Counted from the first letter of the stretch, positions 37,159 to 47,083 are shown. The stretch: 64,000 nucleotides of DNA from Azomonas agilis (GCF_007830255.1 NZ_VLKG01000002.1:248001-312000); one strand, 5' to 3'. Made by a program: numbers and translations. Notes: generated by a model from the sequence alone, not told the origin.

Positions 37159-38220
37159 ATGAAGCAGACCAAGACCCTCAAGGTTCGGGTTCGAGATAAG
37201 CATGTTCCGCTCTTGCAACAGATGGCTCGGAGTGTGAACTGTGTCTGGAACTATCTGAACGAACTCAGCACTCGATCCATTCGAGAGCGGGGTCGGTTTT
37301 TGTCTGCTTTTGACCTGCATCCTTACACCAAGGGCGCGAACAAAGAATTGGGATTGCACTCTCAAACTTTACAAGAAATCGCCCGCGAATACGTCACGCG
37401 CCGTAAGCAGTTTAAAAAGTCCCGCCTGAACTGGCGTAAATCAGGTGGTGTTCGGCGTTCACTGGGCTGGATACCCATCAATACCGGCGCGGCACGCTGG
37501 AAGAATGGACAGCTTTACCATAATGGCCATTACTTTAACGTGTGGGACAGCTACGGCTTGAGCCAATATGCATTCCGCTCCGGCAGCTTTAACGAAGATG
37601 CCCGTGGGCGCTGGTATTTCAATGTAGTGGTTGAAGTGGATGCTGAGATTTCAGCCGGTCAAGACAAGATCGGCATCGACTTAGGCTTAAAAGATATCGC
37701 CACCTGCTCCGATGGTGTAAAACTGGAAGCGGGGCGTTTCTATCGTGATTTAGAGCCCAAACTGGCCATTGCTCAACGCGCCAGAAATAAAAAGCGCGTG
37801 AAGGCGATCCACGCCAAAATCGCCAACCGACGCAAAGACGCGCTGCACCAATTCACCCGTAAGCTGGTAAAGCGTGCCGGTGCAATCTACGTTGGTAATG
37901 TGAAACCTTCCTCACTCACTCAAACCAAGCTGGCCAAATCTGTACTGGATGCGGGTTGGGGTATGTTGAAAACAATGTTGGAATACAAGTGCGCGGGCGC
38001 AGGCATTGTTTTTAAAGCAGTGAACGAGGCGTACACCACCCAAACCTGCTCGAATTGCGGCGCATTGCCCGATTCAAGGCCAAAAGGTATCGCAGGACTT
38101 GGAATAAGAGAATGGACATGCAGTGCCTGTGGTGTCAGGCACGACCGCGATATCAACGCGGCTAAAAACATGCTCGCGGTCGGGCATGGCCGTCCAGCAG
38201 TGGGAATCCCCGTCCTTTAG
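37159..38220 (+). CDS. tnpB: IS200/IS605-family TnpB (RNA-guided nuclease family)
   Basis: 353 residues, full length. N-terminal OrfB helix-turn-helix-like region, then RuvC motif I IGIDLGLKDIATCSDG (Asp174), a zinc finger with CSNCG (297/300) and CSACG (321/324), and RuvC motif III HDRDINAAKNM (Asp331). TnpB cuts DNA guided by omega RNA. The usual RuvC-II Glu is not in the expected place: the stretch reads IYVGNVKPSSL. A Glu at 290 in VNEAYTTQTC could replace it, as I recall for some TnpB groups. The stop codon is inside the right-end hairpin. Codon use is close to the host, suggesting no very recent arrival. Confidence 0.9.
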   Translation: MKQTKTLKVRVRDKHVPLLQQMARSVNCVWNYLNELSTRSIRERGRFLSAFDLHPYTKGANKELGLHSQTLQEIAREYVTRRKQFKKSRLNWRKSGGVRRSLGWIPINTGAARWKNGQLYHNGHYFNVWDSYGLSQYAFRSGSFNEDARGRWYFNVVVEVDAEISAGQDKIGIDLGLKDIATCSDGVKLEAGRFYRDLEPKLAIAQRARNKKRVKAIHAKIANRRKDALHQFTRKLVKRAGAIYVGNVKPSSLTQTKLAKSVLDAGWGMLKTMLEYKCAGAGIVFKAVNEAYTTQTCSNCGALPDSRPKGIAGLGIREWTCSACGVRHDRDINAAKNMLAVGHGRPAVGIPVL

Positions 38221-38237
38221 GGCGGGGAGGATGTCAA
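38080..38237 (+). ncRNA. Predicted omega RNA at the right end of the element
   Basis: In this family the guide RNA overlaps the 3' end of tnpB and the right-end hairpin, and its guide is the flanking DNA just beyond the element. The 5' limit given here is an estimate from family knowledge; only the hairpin at 38208-38227 is seen directly. The natural guide would start near 38238, in the marC leader. Confidence 0.45.
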
Positions 38238-38270
38238 AAGGCGAGATGTACTGATTTTTGAGGGTTTTCA

Positions 38271-38969
38271 ATGTTGTGGCTGCATGCGTTGACCGTATTT
38301 ATGGGCTTTTTTGCCATCATGAATCCCATTGCTAATGTGCCTATTTTCCTGAGTTTGACTGCGGACAACTCAGCACGGGAGGTACGCTCCATCGCCCGCC
38401 GGTCTTTGCTGTTGGCCTTTGGCATTGTGTTGATATTTGCGGTAGCAGGAAATCTGATTTTTCAAGTATTCGGCATCAGCCTAAACGCCTTTCGCATTAC
38501 CGGTGGTTTATTGGTGTTTCTGATTGGTTTCCATATGCTGCAAGGCAGCCCGTCCCGGGTACAGAATGTTAAAAACGCAGATAACCCTGTAGATCAGGAT
38601 GCAGCATTGAGTGTGGCCATTACCCCTTTGGCGATGCCGATTTTAGCCGGCCCCGGCACCATTGCTACGACGATGAACTTTGCTGCGACCGGAGGCTGGT
38701 TGGAGCTACTGATTACTGTGGCAATTTTTGCGCTCCTGTGCTTTATCACCTACGGGCTATTTTTATTTGGCCGTTCCTTTGTGGAGTTTATTGGCCAAGA
38801 AGCGCTGGCGGTGATTACTCGGATGATGGGTTTGATTTTGGCGGTAATGGGCACTCAGATGCTGATTGAAGGCATAGGGGCCACTTGGGAGGACTATCAA
38901 AAGGCCAATAACCCAGTGCTGGCTCCGGTTCCGATGCAGGTTTGTTGGCCGGGATCAGGCTCTGCTTGA
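38271..38969 (+). CDS. MarC family membrane protein
   Basis: 232 residues with about six membrane spans. The start MLWLHALTVFMGFFAIMNPI and the repeated FITGGLLVF-type core (FRITGGLLVFLIGFHMLQG) and ITPLAMPILAGPGTIAT are typical of the MarC/UPF0056 family, whose function is not settled. GAGGG lies upstream of the ATG. The transposable element ends about 34 bp before it, so its promoter was probably affected or is now inside the element. The C-terminus ends 1 bp before the convergent eutC stop. Confidence 0.88.
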   Translation: MLWLHALTVFMGFFAIMNPIANVPIFLSLTADNSAREVRSIARRSLLLAFGIVLIFAVAGNLIFQVFGISLNAFRITGGLLVFLIGFHMLQGSPSRVQNVKNADNPVDQDAALSVAITPLAMPILAGPGTIATTMNFAATGGWLELLITVAIFALLCFITYGLFLFGRSFVEFIGQEALAVITRMMGLILAVMGTQMLIEGIGATWEDYQKANNPVLAPVPMQVCWPGSGSA

Positions 38970-38970
38970 G

Positions 38971-39801
38971 TTAGGGCAGGAGAAAATTCTTGTGGTGGCC
39001 AGAGGTGCTTAATTGAGGCAGTTGAGTGTCATCCTTTAGGGTTACTCCAGAGCATTGGCGGCGATCCGCTTCGCGTATCAGACCTAATAAACGGTGTACT
39101 GTTAGCGGATAGCTTAGGCCGTCTTGTCGGATATTGGAGATGCAATTGCGTTGCGCATCAGTGCATCCGATTTGGGGGTTATAGGTGAAATACAGTCCTA
39201 AGCTGTCTGGGCTGCTGAGTCCAGGTCGCTCACCCAATAAAATCACCGACATGCGTGCTTTTAAGCGCTGGCCGATATCGTCCGCAATGGCTACGCGGCC
39301 CTGTTCTACTAAGGCAATGGGGGACAAGCTCCAGCCTTCTGAACCACAGCGTTCTTGAATCAGTTTGAGTACGGGTAGGGCATGGCGTTCTACTGCGAGG
39401 GCGGATAAACCGTCAGCAATGACGAGGGCCAGATCGTAGTTTTGGTTGGTATGCTGCTGTGCATAGTGTTCTAGCTGTTGCGCGGAGGCTGCATCCAGTT
39501 GGCGGCCTAAATCAGGGCGTTGTAGATAGCTTTGTCGATCGCTGGCGGCACTGTGCAGTTGCAACAGCGGTAATCCTAAAGCGCGAATCTGTTTGGCCAG
39601 CAGTTCAATGGCCAAACTTTGGTGTACCGCGTCGCGGGCGGCGGCGTGGGCGAGTTGAAATTCAAGCTGGGCCTGAGTAGGTAAGCTAGTCCCAGCGCGT
39701 CCCAAGGCAATGCGGGCAGAGGTCAATTGGCGTAGAGCTTGCCAAGGATTTTTCGTCACTGGGGAAGAGACAGAGAGGGGAATCTCGGGATGCTGTGCCA
39801 T
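38971..39801 (-). CDS. eutC: Ethanolamine ammonia-lyase small subunit
   Basis: 276 residues. EutC with EutB forms the adenosylcobalamin-dependent lyase that splits ethanolamine to acetaldehyde and ammonia. [38 protein letters not shown] and [19 protein letters not shown] are family motifs. It starts 11 bp after eutB on the same strand. No microcompartment shell genes lie nearby, as is usual in pseudomonads. Confidence 0.95.
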   Translation of the reverse strand: MAQHPEIPLSVSSPVTKNPWQALRQLTSARIALGRAGTSLPTQAQLEFQLAHAAARDAVHQSLAIELLAKQIRALGLPLLQLHSAASDRQSYLQRPDLGRQLDAASAQQLEHYAQQHTNQNYDLALVIADGLSALAVERHALPVLKLIQERCGSEGWSLSPIALVEQGRVAIADDIGQRLKARMSVILLGERPGLSSPDSLGLYFTYNPQIGCTDAQRNCISNIRQDGLSYPLTVHRLLGLIREADRRQCSGVTLKDDTQLPQLSTSGHHKNFLLP

Positions 39802-39812
39802 AGGAGCTGTCC

Positions 39813-41201
39813 TCAGTGGTTGAGGGCTGGAGCAAAGAGTTTAGGTAGACTCTGGGAAAGAGTGAGCCTCTGACCTTGTTGCTGCAAAATCTCTTGCTGG
39901 GCCAACCAATCGGCAAATTCAGGTGCTGGGGCTAGTCCTAATAACTGGCGCAAATACAAGGCATCGTGGAAGGAGGTGCTTTGGTAGTTGAGCATAATGT
40001 CGTCGGCCCCCGGTACGCCCATGATGAAATTCACGCCCGCTGTGCCTAGCAGAGTCAATAGCGTGTCCATGTCGTCTTGATCGGCTTCGGCGTGGTTGGT
40101 GTAGCAAATATCGCAGCCCATGGGTACGCCGAGCAATTTGGCGCAGAAGTGGTCTTCCAGTCCGGCGCGGATAATTTGTTTGCCGTTGTACAGATATTCC
40201 GGGCCGATGAATCCGACTACGCTGTTCACCAACAGCGGCTTGAACTGGCGCGCTACGGCATAGGCGCGGGCTTCGCAGCTTTGTTGGTCTAGGCCGTGGT
40301 GTGCGTTGGCGGATAGAGCGCTGCCTTGGCCGGTTTCAAAGTACATCAGGTTTTGGCCGAGGGTGCCGCGTTTTAAGCTCAATCCGGCTTCGTAGCCTTC
40401 CTGCAACAGCGCCAAATTAACCCCAAAACTGGCATTAGCTGCTTCCGTACCGGCAATGGATTGGAACACCAAATCTACCGGCGCACCCTGTTCAATGGCC
40501 TGTAGAGTGGTGGTGATATGGGTCAACACGCAGCTTTGGGTGGGAATTTGGTAGCGCTGACGGATGGCATCCAGCATGTCCAGTAAATCGCGGATGGCAC
40601 TGGGGTTGTCGGTGGCGGGGTTGATGCCAATTACCGCATCGCCATTCCCGTACAGCAGGCCATCCAACAGACTGGCCGCGATTCCAGCGGGATCATCCGT
40701 TGGGTGATTGGGTTGTAGGCGGGTAGCCAGATGCCCGCGTAAGCCTAGCGTATTGCGAAATTGGGTAACAACACGGATTTTTTGCGCTACTAAAACTAAA
40801 TCCTGTACCCGCATCAGCTTGGAAACGGCAGCCACCATTTCTGGAGTTAATCCCGAGGCGAGGGCTTTGAGGCTGGCTTCGTCGGCCTGTTCGCAGAGCA
40901 GCCAGTTGCGGAAATCTCCGACGGTTAAATGGCTGACGGGGGCAAAGGCGGCGGCATTGTGGGTATCCAGAATCAGCCGTGTCACCTCATCTTGCTCATA
41001 GGGGATCAGCGCCTGATGCAAGAAAGTGTTAAGCGGCAGTTCGGCGAGGGTCATTTGCGCGGCGACTCGCTCGACATCGGTTTGAGCAGCGATGCCTGCG
41101 AGTTGATCTCCAGAACGGAGGGGGCTGGCTTTGGCCATCACCTCTTTAAGGTCTTTGAAGTGCCAACGCTGTCCTGCAAGGGTTTGGGTGTAACCAGACA
41201 T
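39813..41201 (-). CDS. eutB: Ethanolamine ammonia-lyase large subunit
   Basis: 462 residues from the ATG at 41201, which has GGAG upstream; an in-frame ATG at 41213 would add four residues. EutB holds the cobalamin and substrate sites in a TIM barrel. Conserved stretches include [31 protein letters not shown] and FVIMGVPG-like [17 protein letters not shown]. Together with EutC it releases ammonia and acetaldehyde; the dehydrogenases at 41392 and 42721 can take the aldehyde onward. Confidence 0.96.
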   Translation of the reverse strand: MSGYTQTLAGQRWHFKDLKEVMAKASPLRSGDQLAGIAAQTDVERVAAQMTLAELPLNTFLHQALIPYEQDEVTRLILDTHNAAAFAPVSHLTVGDFRNWLLCEQADEASLKALASGLTPEMVAAVSKLMRVQDLVLVAQKIRVVTQFRNTLGLRGHLATRLQPNHPTDDPAGIAASLLDGLLYGNGDAVIGINPATDNPSAIRDLLDMLDAIRQRYQIPTQSCVLTHITTTLQAIEQGAPVDLVFQSIAGTEAANASFGVNLALLQEGYEAGLSLKRGTLGQNLMYFETGQGSALSANAHHGLDQQSCEARAYAVARQFKPLLVNSVVGFIGPEYLYNGKQIIRAGLEDHFCAKLLGVPMGCDICYTNHAEADQDDMDTLLTLLGTAGVNFIMGVPGADDIMLNYQSTSFHDALYLRQLLGLAPAPEFADWLAQQEILQQQGQRLTLSQSLPKLFAPALNH

Positions 41202-41350
41202 AAGCCGCTCCATGCCATCAGGAATATCCGCAGCATAGACCAGCGATTGACAGAATGGGAGCTTAGAAGAGCTAAGCCGCCAGAGGGATTCTGGCGGAAG
41301 CTCGGTTCAAAGCCGCAATGCACAGGGGGAGGGCGCTGTGGCACTGAACC

Positions 41351-41385
41351 AAAAGACCCAGACGTGGGTGGGAGCACGTCTGGGT
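41351..41385 (-). terminator. Rho-independent terminator of the alcohol dehydrogenase gene
   Basis: On the minus strand ACCCAGACGT and ACGTCTGGGT make a ten-base perfect stem followed by CTTTTGG. It begins 7 bp after the gene's stop and separates it from eutB. Confidence 0.75.
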
Positions 41386-41391
41386 GGGGGA

Positions 41392-42540
41392 TTAGAAGGC
41401 CGCGAGGAAGATGCCTTCGATTTCAGCTTGGTTGGCAGGACGTGGGTTGGTCAGGCCGCACGCATCTTTGAGGGCGTTAGTAGCCAGTGTGGGGATGTCT
41501 TCTTTCTTGGCACCCAGTTCAGCCAGACCGCTGGGGATGTTGATGTCTTTGGACAGGGTGCGGATGGCCGCCAGAGCGGCTTTAGCGCCTTCTTCAGCCG
41601 ACAGGCCAGTTACATTGACACCCATAGCTTTAGCGATATCGCGCAGGCGGTCAGGGCATACGCTGGCGTTAAAGCTTTCCACATGAGGCAAGAGTACCGC
41701 GTTACACACACCATGCGGCAGGTCGTAGAAGCCGCCCAGTTGGTGGGCCATGGCGTGTACATAACCCAGTGAGGCGTTGTTGAAGGCCATACCGGCTAGG
41801 AACTGAGCGTAAGCCATGTTTTCACGGGCAGTGATGTCGCTGCCGTTGGCTACGGCGTTGCGCAGGTTGGTGGCAATCAGCTCCACGGCTTTCAGAGCGC
41901 AGGCATCGGTGATGGGCGTAGCGGCGGTGGATACATAAGCCTCAACCGCGTGGGTTAGGGCGTCCATACCGGTAGCAGCGGTCAATCCCTTGGGTTTGGC
42001 AACCATCAGGCCTGGATCGTTGACCGACAGCAGCGGAGTTACGTTGCGGTCTACGATGGCCATTTTTACATGGCGGCTTTCGTCAGTGATGATGCAGAAG
42101 CGGGTCATTTCACTGGCGGTACCCGCTGTGGTGTTGATGGAGATCAGCGGCAGTTGAGGCTTGCCAGACTGGTCTACACCTTCGTAATCAGCGATTTTGC
42201 CGCCGTTAGCTGCAACCAGAGCAATGCCCTTGGCGCAGTCGTGGGAGGAGCCACCACCCAGAGAAATCACAAAGTCACAGTTGCTGCTTTTCAGCAGTTC
42301 CAGCCCCTTCTCCACGTTACCCACCGTGGGGTTGGGTTGAGCGCCATCAAAAACGACGGCAGCGATATCTTGTTGACCGAGTAGATCGACGATCTTGGCG
42401 GCAACACCGAACTTGGCTAGGCCAGCATCAGTCACGATCAGGGCTTTTTTGAAGCCGTAGTTACGGATGGCAACCATAGCCTCTTCCAGACTGCCTGCGC
42501 CCATCATGTTTACGGCTGGGATGAAAAAAGTGCTGCTCAT
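41392..42540 (-). CDS. Iron-containing alcohol dehydrogenase
   Basis: 382 residues from the ATG at 42540, with GAGGAAA upstream; a longer reading from 42591 lacks a ribosome site. Group III alcohol dehydrogenase: NAD-binding [15 protein letters not shown] and metal-binding [11 protein letters not shown] and [16 protein letters not shown] are clear. The protein is close in pattern to Zymomonas AdhB. It interconverts alcohols and aldehydes. Lying between an aldehyde dehydrogenase and eutBC, it may act on ethanol or acetaldehyde. It has its own terminator, so it need not be in one transcript with eutBC. Confidence 0.88.
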   Translation of the reverse strand: MSSTFFIPAVNMMGAGSLEEAMVAIRNYGFKKALIVTDAGLAKFGVAAKIVDLLGQQDIAAVVFDGAQPNPTVGNVEKGLELLKSSNCDFVISLGGGSSHDCAKGIALVAANGGKIADYEGVDQSGKPQLPLISINTTAGTASEMTRFCIITDESRHVKMAIVDRNVTPLLSVNDPGLMVAKPKGLTAATGMDALTHAVEAYVSTAATPITDACALKAVELIATNLRNAVANGSDITARENMAYAQFLAGMAFNNASLGYVHAMAHQLGGFYDLPHGVCNAVLLPHVESFNASVCPDRLRDIAKAMGVNVTGLSAEEGAKAALAAIRTLSKDINIPSGLAELGAKKEDIPTLATNALKDACGLTNPRPANQAEIEGIFLAAF

Positions 42541-42684
42541 GGGTGATTTCCTCAGTTTATTGTTTTTACACAACCTATGGGCGTACTGCATGATGCAGGG
42601 CCGAAGGCTAATTGCTCTAAGTTGTGGTTTTGTTTACTGATCGAGCCTTGTGGGTTCGATCTTCCTTTCTCGGTTTGGGTGAGG

Positions 42685-42709
42685 CTGGAGATCTGTGCAG
42701 GATCTCCAG
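42685..42709 (-). other. Nine-base hairpin between aldehyde and alcohol dehydrogenase genes
   Basis: CTGGAGATC and GATCTCCAG are perfect arms around a seven-base loop. No U-rich tail follows on the minus strand. It could be an RNA processing or stability element. It starts right after the stop of the aldehyde dehydrogenase gene. Confidence 0.4.
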
Positions 42710-42720
42710 ACCATCGGGGT

Positions 42721-44241
42721 TTAGAAGAAGCCCAACGGATTGATGTCGTAGCTGACCAGCAGGTTTTTGGTTTGCTGATAGTGGTCGAGCATCATTTTGT
42801 GGGTTTCGCGGCCTACGCCGGACTTTTTGTAGCCACCGAAGGCGGCGTGAGCGGGATACAGGTGGTAGCAGTTAGTCCAGACGCGACCAGCTTTGATGCC
42901 ACGGCCCATGCGGTAGGCGCGGTTCATGTCGCGCGTCCACACACCAGCACCCAGACCAAACTCGGTGTCGTTGGCGATGGCCAGTGCTTCGGCTTCGTCT
43001 TTGAAGGTGGTCACACCGACTACGGGCCCGAAGATTTCTTCTTGGAACACGCGCATCTTGTTGTGGCCTTTAATCAGAGTCGGCTGGATGTAGTAGCCGT
43101 TGGCCAAGCTGCCTTGTAGCTGTTCTGCCGCGCCGCCGGTGAGAATTTCAGCCCCTTCTTCGCGGGCAATGTCCATGTAGGACAGGATTTTCTCAAACTG
43201 CTGCTGGGAAGCCTGAGCACCGACCATAGTGTCGGTATCCAGCGGATTACCGCGCTTGATGGCCTTAATTTTTTTCATTACCTCGGCCATAAACGGCTGG
43301 TAGATGGATTCTTGTATCAGGGCGCGGGAGGGGCAGGTACAAACTTCGCCTTGGTTGAAAAAAGCCAGCACCAGACCTTCGGCGGCTTTTTCGATGAAGG
43401 CGGGTTCAGCCTTCATGATGTCCTCAAAGTAGATGTTGGGGGACTTGCCGCCCAGCTCTACGGTGCTGGGGATGATATTTTCTGCCGCACACTTGAGGAT
43501 GTGGGAGCCGACGGGAGTAGAGCCGGTGAAGGCGATTTTGGCAATGCGTTTGCTGGTGGCTAAAGCTTCACCGGCTTCGCGGCCAAAGCCGTGTACTAGG
43601 TTTAAAACACCAGCGGGCAGCAGATCGCCGATCAATTCCAGCAGTACGGTGACAGACAGCGGAGTTTGCTCGGCTGGCTTCATCACAATGCAGTTACCAG
43701 CGGCTAAGGCGGGAGCTAGTTTCCAAGCGGCCATCAGCAACGGGAAGTTCCAAGGGATGATTTGACCGACCACGCCCAGCGGCTCGTGGAAGTGGTAAGC
43801 CACGGTGTTTTCGTTGATTTCACCGACGCTACCTTCTTGAGCACGGATGCAACCGGCGTAGTAGCGGAAGTGATCAGCAGAGAGAGGTACGTCAGCGTTC
43901 AGGGTTTCACGAACGGCTTTACCGTTGTCCCAAGTTTCAGTAACAGCCAGCAGCTCTAGGTTTTGCTCAATGCGGTCGGCAATTTTCAGCAGGATCAGGG
44001 CGCGATCTTGGACCGAGGTACGGCCCCAAGCATCGGCAGCGGCATGGGCTGCATCCAGTGCTTTCTCCACGTCTTCAGCGGTGGAGCGTGGGAATTCGGC
44101 GATGACTTCGCTGTTTACCGGAGAGGTGTTGGTAAAGTACTGACCTTTAACCGGGGCGACGAATTCACCACCGATGTAGTTGCCATAACGCGGCTTGAAG
44201 GTAACGATGGAGCCGCTGGTTCCGGGTTGGGCGTAGATCAT
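42721..44241 (-). CDS. exaC: Acetaldehyde/aldehyde dehydrogenase, ExaC-like
   Basis: 506 residues, the usual length of ExaC/AldB-type NAD aldehyde dehydrogenases. The active cysteine is in [16 protein letters not shown], the general-base glutamate in [13 protein letters not shown], and [20 protein letters not shown] forms part of the NAD site. It oxidises acetaldehyde to acetate. In Pseudomonas exaC is linked to ethanolamine and ethanol use, which matches eutBC here. GAGAGG lies upstream of the ATG. No sigma-54 promoter with correct spacing was found in the gap before it. Confidence 0.88.
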   Translation of the reverse strand: MIYAQPGTSGSIVTFKPRYGNYIGGEFVAPVKGQYFTNTSPVNSEVIAEFPRSTAEDVEKALDAAHAAADAWGRTSVQDRALILLKIADRIEQNLELLAVTETWDNGKAVRETLNADVPLSADHFRYYAGCIRAQEGSVGEINENTVAYHFHEPLGVVGQIIPWNFPLLMAAWKLAPALAAGNCIVMKPAEQTPLSVTVLLELIGDLLPAGVLNLVHGFGREAGEALATSKRIAKIAFTGSTPVGSHILKCAAENIIPSTVELGGKSPNIYFEDIMKAEPAFIEKAAEGLVLAFFNQGEVCTCPSRALIQESIYQPFMAEVMKKIKAIKRGNPLDTDTMVGAQASQQQFEKILSYMDIAREEGAEILTGGAAEQLQGSLANGYYIQPTLIKGHNKMRVFQEEIFGPVVGVTTFKDEAEALAIANDTEFGLGAGVWTRDMNRAYRMGRGIKAGRVWTNCYHLYPAHAAFGGYKKSGVGRETHKMMLDHYQQTKNLLVSYDINPLGFF

Positions 44242-44482
44242 GTGGGTGGCCTCTCTGAGTGTTAAGTCCGGCCCGCATGGGCCTGTTGATGGATCACATC
44301 TTTGCAGCCAGCTCCCTTGAGGGGTATGCCCCGATGGGACTGTAAGTATGGTGCTTTGGTAGTAAAAAACCTCAGTCGTATAAGGTGCATATCAGATGGG
44401 TGGTTAGGGATACCTGAACCTAAGGTGTGGTGTTACCCTGCACCCCAGTTGTACGGGGCTTTTCCCGAGTTAGAGGTCATAC

Positions 44483-45832
44483 ATGCATATTCATATTCTG
44501 GGCATCTGCGGCACCTTTATGGGCTCGTTAGCGGTGCTGGCTAAGGCGCTGGGCCATCAGGTAACCGGCTCAGATGCCAACGTCTATCCCCCGATGAGCA
44601 CTCAGTTGGAGGCTCAGGGCATTGGCTTGATGCAAGGCTATCTGCCCGAGCATCTGGAGCCGGTGCCCGATCTGGTAGTGATTGGCAATGCCTTATCGCG
44701 GGGGAACCCAGCGGTAGAGTATGTGCTGAATAAAGGCTTGCCCTATGTCTCTGGCCCGCAATGGTTGGCTGACCATGTGCTGCAAGGCCGTTGGGTGCTG
44801 GGCGTGGCCGGAACTCACGGTAAAACTACTACTACTAGTATGCTGGCGTGGGTGTTGGAGCATGCAGGTATGAGTCCGGGTTTTTTAATCGGTGGTGTAC
44901 CGCAGAACTTTGGCGTTTCCGCGCGTTTGGGCGATACGCCCTTCTTTGTGGTCGAGGCTGATGAGTACGACAGTGCCTTCTTCGATAAACGCTCTAAGTT
45001 TGTGCACTACCATCCGCGCACCGTGATTTTGAATAACCTTGAGTTTGATCACGCAGACATTTTCCCCGATCTTCCGGCCATTGAGCGCCAGTTCCATCAT
45101 CTGGTACGCACGGTTCCCAGTGAGGGGTTGATCATTCATCCTGAGTCCGAAGAGGCCCTCAAGCGTGTGCTGACGATGGGCTGCTGGACACCGGTGCAAA
45201 CCACGGGTGGTGAAGGTCAATGGCAAGCGCGATTGCTGACGGAGGATGCTTCACGCTTTGAAGTGCTGTTCGACGGTGAAGTGCAAGGTGTGGTGGATTG
45301 GTCACTAACCGGCCAGCACAATTTGGCCAACGCTTTGGCAACATTGGCTGCTGCGCGCCATGTGGGCGTTACTCCAGCTCAGGGTATTGCCGCCTTGGCC
45401 GCTTTTAAAGGCGTTAAGCGGCGTATGGAAAAGGTCGCTGAACCCAATGGCATCAGCATTTACGACGACTTTGCCCACCATCCCACCGCCATTGCTACTA
45501 CGCTGGATGGCTTGCGTAAGCGCGTGGGAGATGCACCGATTATTGCCATCATTGAGCCCCGTTCCAACTCCATGAAATTGGGTGCACACCGCGATGGGTT
45601 GCCAGATTCGGTTGCCCAAGCTGATCAGGTGCTTTGGTACGCGCCGCCGAATTTGGGCTGGGATATTGCAGCCACCGCAGCGGCCTGCCCGGTTTCCGCT
45701 CAAGTCTGCACTACCTTGGAGGCCATCATCGAACAGGTGAAGGCACAGGCAAAGCCCGGCACTCAGGTGGTGATTATGAGCAACGGCGGCTTTGGTGGTC
45801 TGCACGGCAAACTGGCTGAGGCTTTAAAATGA
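44483..45832 (+). CDS. mpl: UDP-N-acetylmuramate:tripeptide ligase Mpl
   Basis: 449 residues. Mpl rejoins the recycled tripeptide L-Ala-D-Glu-meso-DAP to UDP-MurNAc in cell-wall recycling. MHIHILGICGTFMGSLAVLA at the start, the P-loop GVAGTHGKTTTTSML and VVEADEYDSAFFDKRSKF are clear Mur-ligase motifs. GAGG lies six bases before the ATG. The stop overlaps the ubiX start (ATGA). Confidence 0.96.
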   Translation: MHIHILGICGTFMGSLAVLAKALGHQVTGSDANVYPPMSTQLEAQGIGLMQGYLPEHLEPVPDLVVIGNALSRGNPAVEYVLNKGLPYVSGPQWLADHVLQGRWVLGVAGTHGKTTTTSMLAWVLEHAGMSPGFLIGGVPQNFGVSARLGDTPFFVVEADEYDSAFFDKRSKFVHYHPRTVILNNLEFDHADIFPDLPAIERQFHHLVRTVPSEGLIIHPESEEALKRVLTMGCWTPVQTTGGEGQWQARLLTEDASRFEVLFDGEVQGVVDWSLTGQHNLANALATLAAARHVGVTPAQGIAALAAFKGVKRRMEKVAEPNGISIYDDFAHHPTAIATTLDGLRKRVGDAPIIAIIEPRSNSMKLGAHRDGLPDSVAQADQVLWYAPPNLGWDIAATAAACPVSAQVCTTLEAIIEQVKAQAKPGTQVVIMSNGGFGGLHGKLAEALK

Positions 45833-46467
45833 GTGGCCCGGAGCGCATCACCTTAGCCATGACCGGCGCTTCTGGCGTTCAGTACGGTCTGCGTTTGCTG
45901 GATTGTTTAGTGCGTGAAGATCGGGAAGTGCACTTCCTGATCTCTAAGGCTGCGCAATTGGTGGTGGCAACCGAAACTGATGTGCGCTTACCCGCCAATC
46001 CCCAAGCCTTGCAAAGCTTTCTCACCGAATACACGGGCGCAGTCTCGGGACAGATTCGGGTGTTTGGCAAAGAGGATTGGATGGCTCCGCCCGCATCCGG
46101 TTCGAGCGCACCCTCGGCTATGGTGGTGGTACCTTGTTCGACGGGAACCCTGTCCGCCATTGCCACAGGAGCCTGCAATAATTTGATTGAGCGCGCCGCT
46201 GATGTGGCCCTAAAGGAGCGGCGCAAACTGATTTTAGTACCTCGGGAAGCACCTTACTCCAGCATTCATTTAGAGCACATGCTCAAGCTATCTAACTTGG
46301 GTGCAGTGATTCTGCCAGCTTCACCGGGCTTTTATCATCAGCCGCAGACCTTGGATGATTTGGTGGACTTTATTGTCGCCCGCATCCTCAATCAGTTGGA
46401 AATTCCCCAAGACCTGTTGCCACGTTGGGGAGAGCATCATCTGATTACGGGTGAGGGGGATGATTAA
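45829..46467 (+). CDS. ubiX: Flavin prenyltransferase UbiX
   Basis: 212 residues. UbiX joins dimethylallyl phosphate to FMN and makes the prenylated flavin cofactor needed by UbiD decarboxylase in ubiquinone synthesis. Motifs LAMTGASGVQYGLRLLD, VVVPCSTGTLSAIATG and LVPREAPYSSIHLEHM are diagnostic. It starts inside the mpl stop and overlaps the next gene by 8 bp. Confidence 0.96.
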   Translation: MSGPERITLAMTGASGVQYGLRLLDCLVREDREVHFLISKAAQLVVATETDVRLPANPQALQSFLTEYTGAVSGQIRVFGKEDWMAPPASGSSAPSAMVVVPCSTGTLSAIATGACNNLIERAADVALKERRKLILVPREAPYSSIHLEHMLKLSNLGAVILPASPGFYHQPQTLDDLVDFIVARILNQLEIPQDLLPRWGEHHLITGEGDD

Positions 46468-46756
46468 CCAGCGTGCATTCGTTGCCTTGCTGGTGCTGCT
46501 GTACGCTCTGTCAGGCTGCGCCAGCTTCCGCACCTTAGATGCCGCCAAACCAGGTAAGCCCCTGATTTATTCGGGTACTCGATTGGACTGGTACCATCTG
46601 AATGGCGGCTGTTGCCCTATGGATCGCTTTGGGGCTGAACCACCGACTTACGCCTTATTGGATTTACCCTTCAGTTTTGTGGCGGATACGCTGGCCCTTC
46701 CGGCAACTATTTGCGCTGAGTTAGGGCTAGGTTTGAACGTCAGCGGTGGCCTCTGA
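46460..46756 (+). CDS. YceK/YidQ-family lipoprotein
   Basis: 98 residues from the ATG at 46460, with GGTGAGG just upstream; an in-frame GTG at 46451 is possible. The signal FVALLVLLYALSGCASF has a lipobox (LSGC). The rest, with YSGTRLDWYHLNGG, PTYALLDLPFSFVADTLALP, matches the YceK/YidQ (DUF1375) family of short lipoproteins of unknown function. The 3' end overlaps the convergent cupin gene by 30 bp. Confidence 0.75.
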   Translation: MINQRAFVALLVLLYALSGCASFRTLDAAKPGKPLIYSGTRLDWYHLNGGCCPMDRFGAEPPTYALLDLPFSFVADTLALPATICAELGLGLNVSGGL

Positions 46757-47083
46757 GGAAGTCTCCCCAATATGCAGAGCCAGCCAGATTGTGGGCTCAT
46801 CGGGGCTGGTAAAAGCCACCCGATGACGCAATCGCGCAGGGATCAGCAGATGATCCCCTGCTAGCAGCCGCACAGGTTCTGAGCGATCTTCCAGTTGCAA
46901 TAGGGCTTCACCGCTTAATACCAGCACCCACTCGTCCCACGATTGGTCGTACCAAAAATCGGCTGGGCTGGTTTGGCCAAAGGACACAATACGTTCCACC
47001 CGACAACCGGGCACTTTGAGGATGTCCTCAAAGCGCTCGGCATCTTGAGTGTTGGGTAAGGAGTTAAGCAAGTTGGCGATCAT
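46727..47083 (-). CDS. Cupin-domain protein
   Basis: 118 residues. A single small beta-barrel with DEWVLVLSGEALLQLEDRSE and LLIPARLRHRVAFTSPDEP gives the two cupin motifs; possible metal ligands are Glu, His and the RHRV histidine. Cupins of this size often sense or bind small ligands; no substrate can be assigned. Its start overlaps the lipocalin gene stop (ATGA), so the two form one unit. Confidence 0.75.
   Translation of the reverse strand: MIANLLNSLPNTQDAERFEDILKVPGCRVERIVSFGQTSPADFWYDQSWDEWVLVLSGEALLQLEDRSEPVRLLAGDHLLIPARLRHRVAFTSPDEPTIWLALHIGETSSEATADVQT

Larger units (their letters stand above)
37072..38237 (+). mobile_element. IS200/IS605-family element with only tnpB
   Basis: A left hairpin (ACCCCGTACTTTAGTGTGGGG at 37073-37093) and a right hairpin (CCCCGTCCTTTAGGGCGGGG at 38208-38227) bracket one tnpB gene. 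Such end hairpins are what TnpA recognises in IS200/IS605 elements. No tnpA is present, so this copy cannot move by itself (IS1341-like layout). Exact ends are uncertain by a few bases. The element lies between ppa and marC. Confidence 0.8.

Noticed and set aside
38971-44241. Ethanolamine microcompartment locus
   Set aside because: No shell protein genes (eutS, eutM, eutN, eutL or eutK-like) are present; only the enzymes are.
44150-44300. Sigma-54 promoter before the ExaC-like gene
   Set aside because: A GGGAG...CTGCA stretch is present but the GG-GC spacing is off by one base.
45305-45805. 166-codon minus-strand frame inside mpl
   Set aside because: It is a shadow of mpl; the mpl frame has all Mur-ligase motifs.
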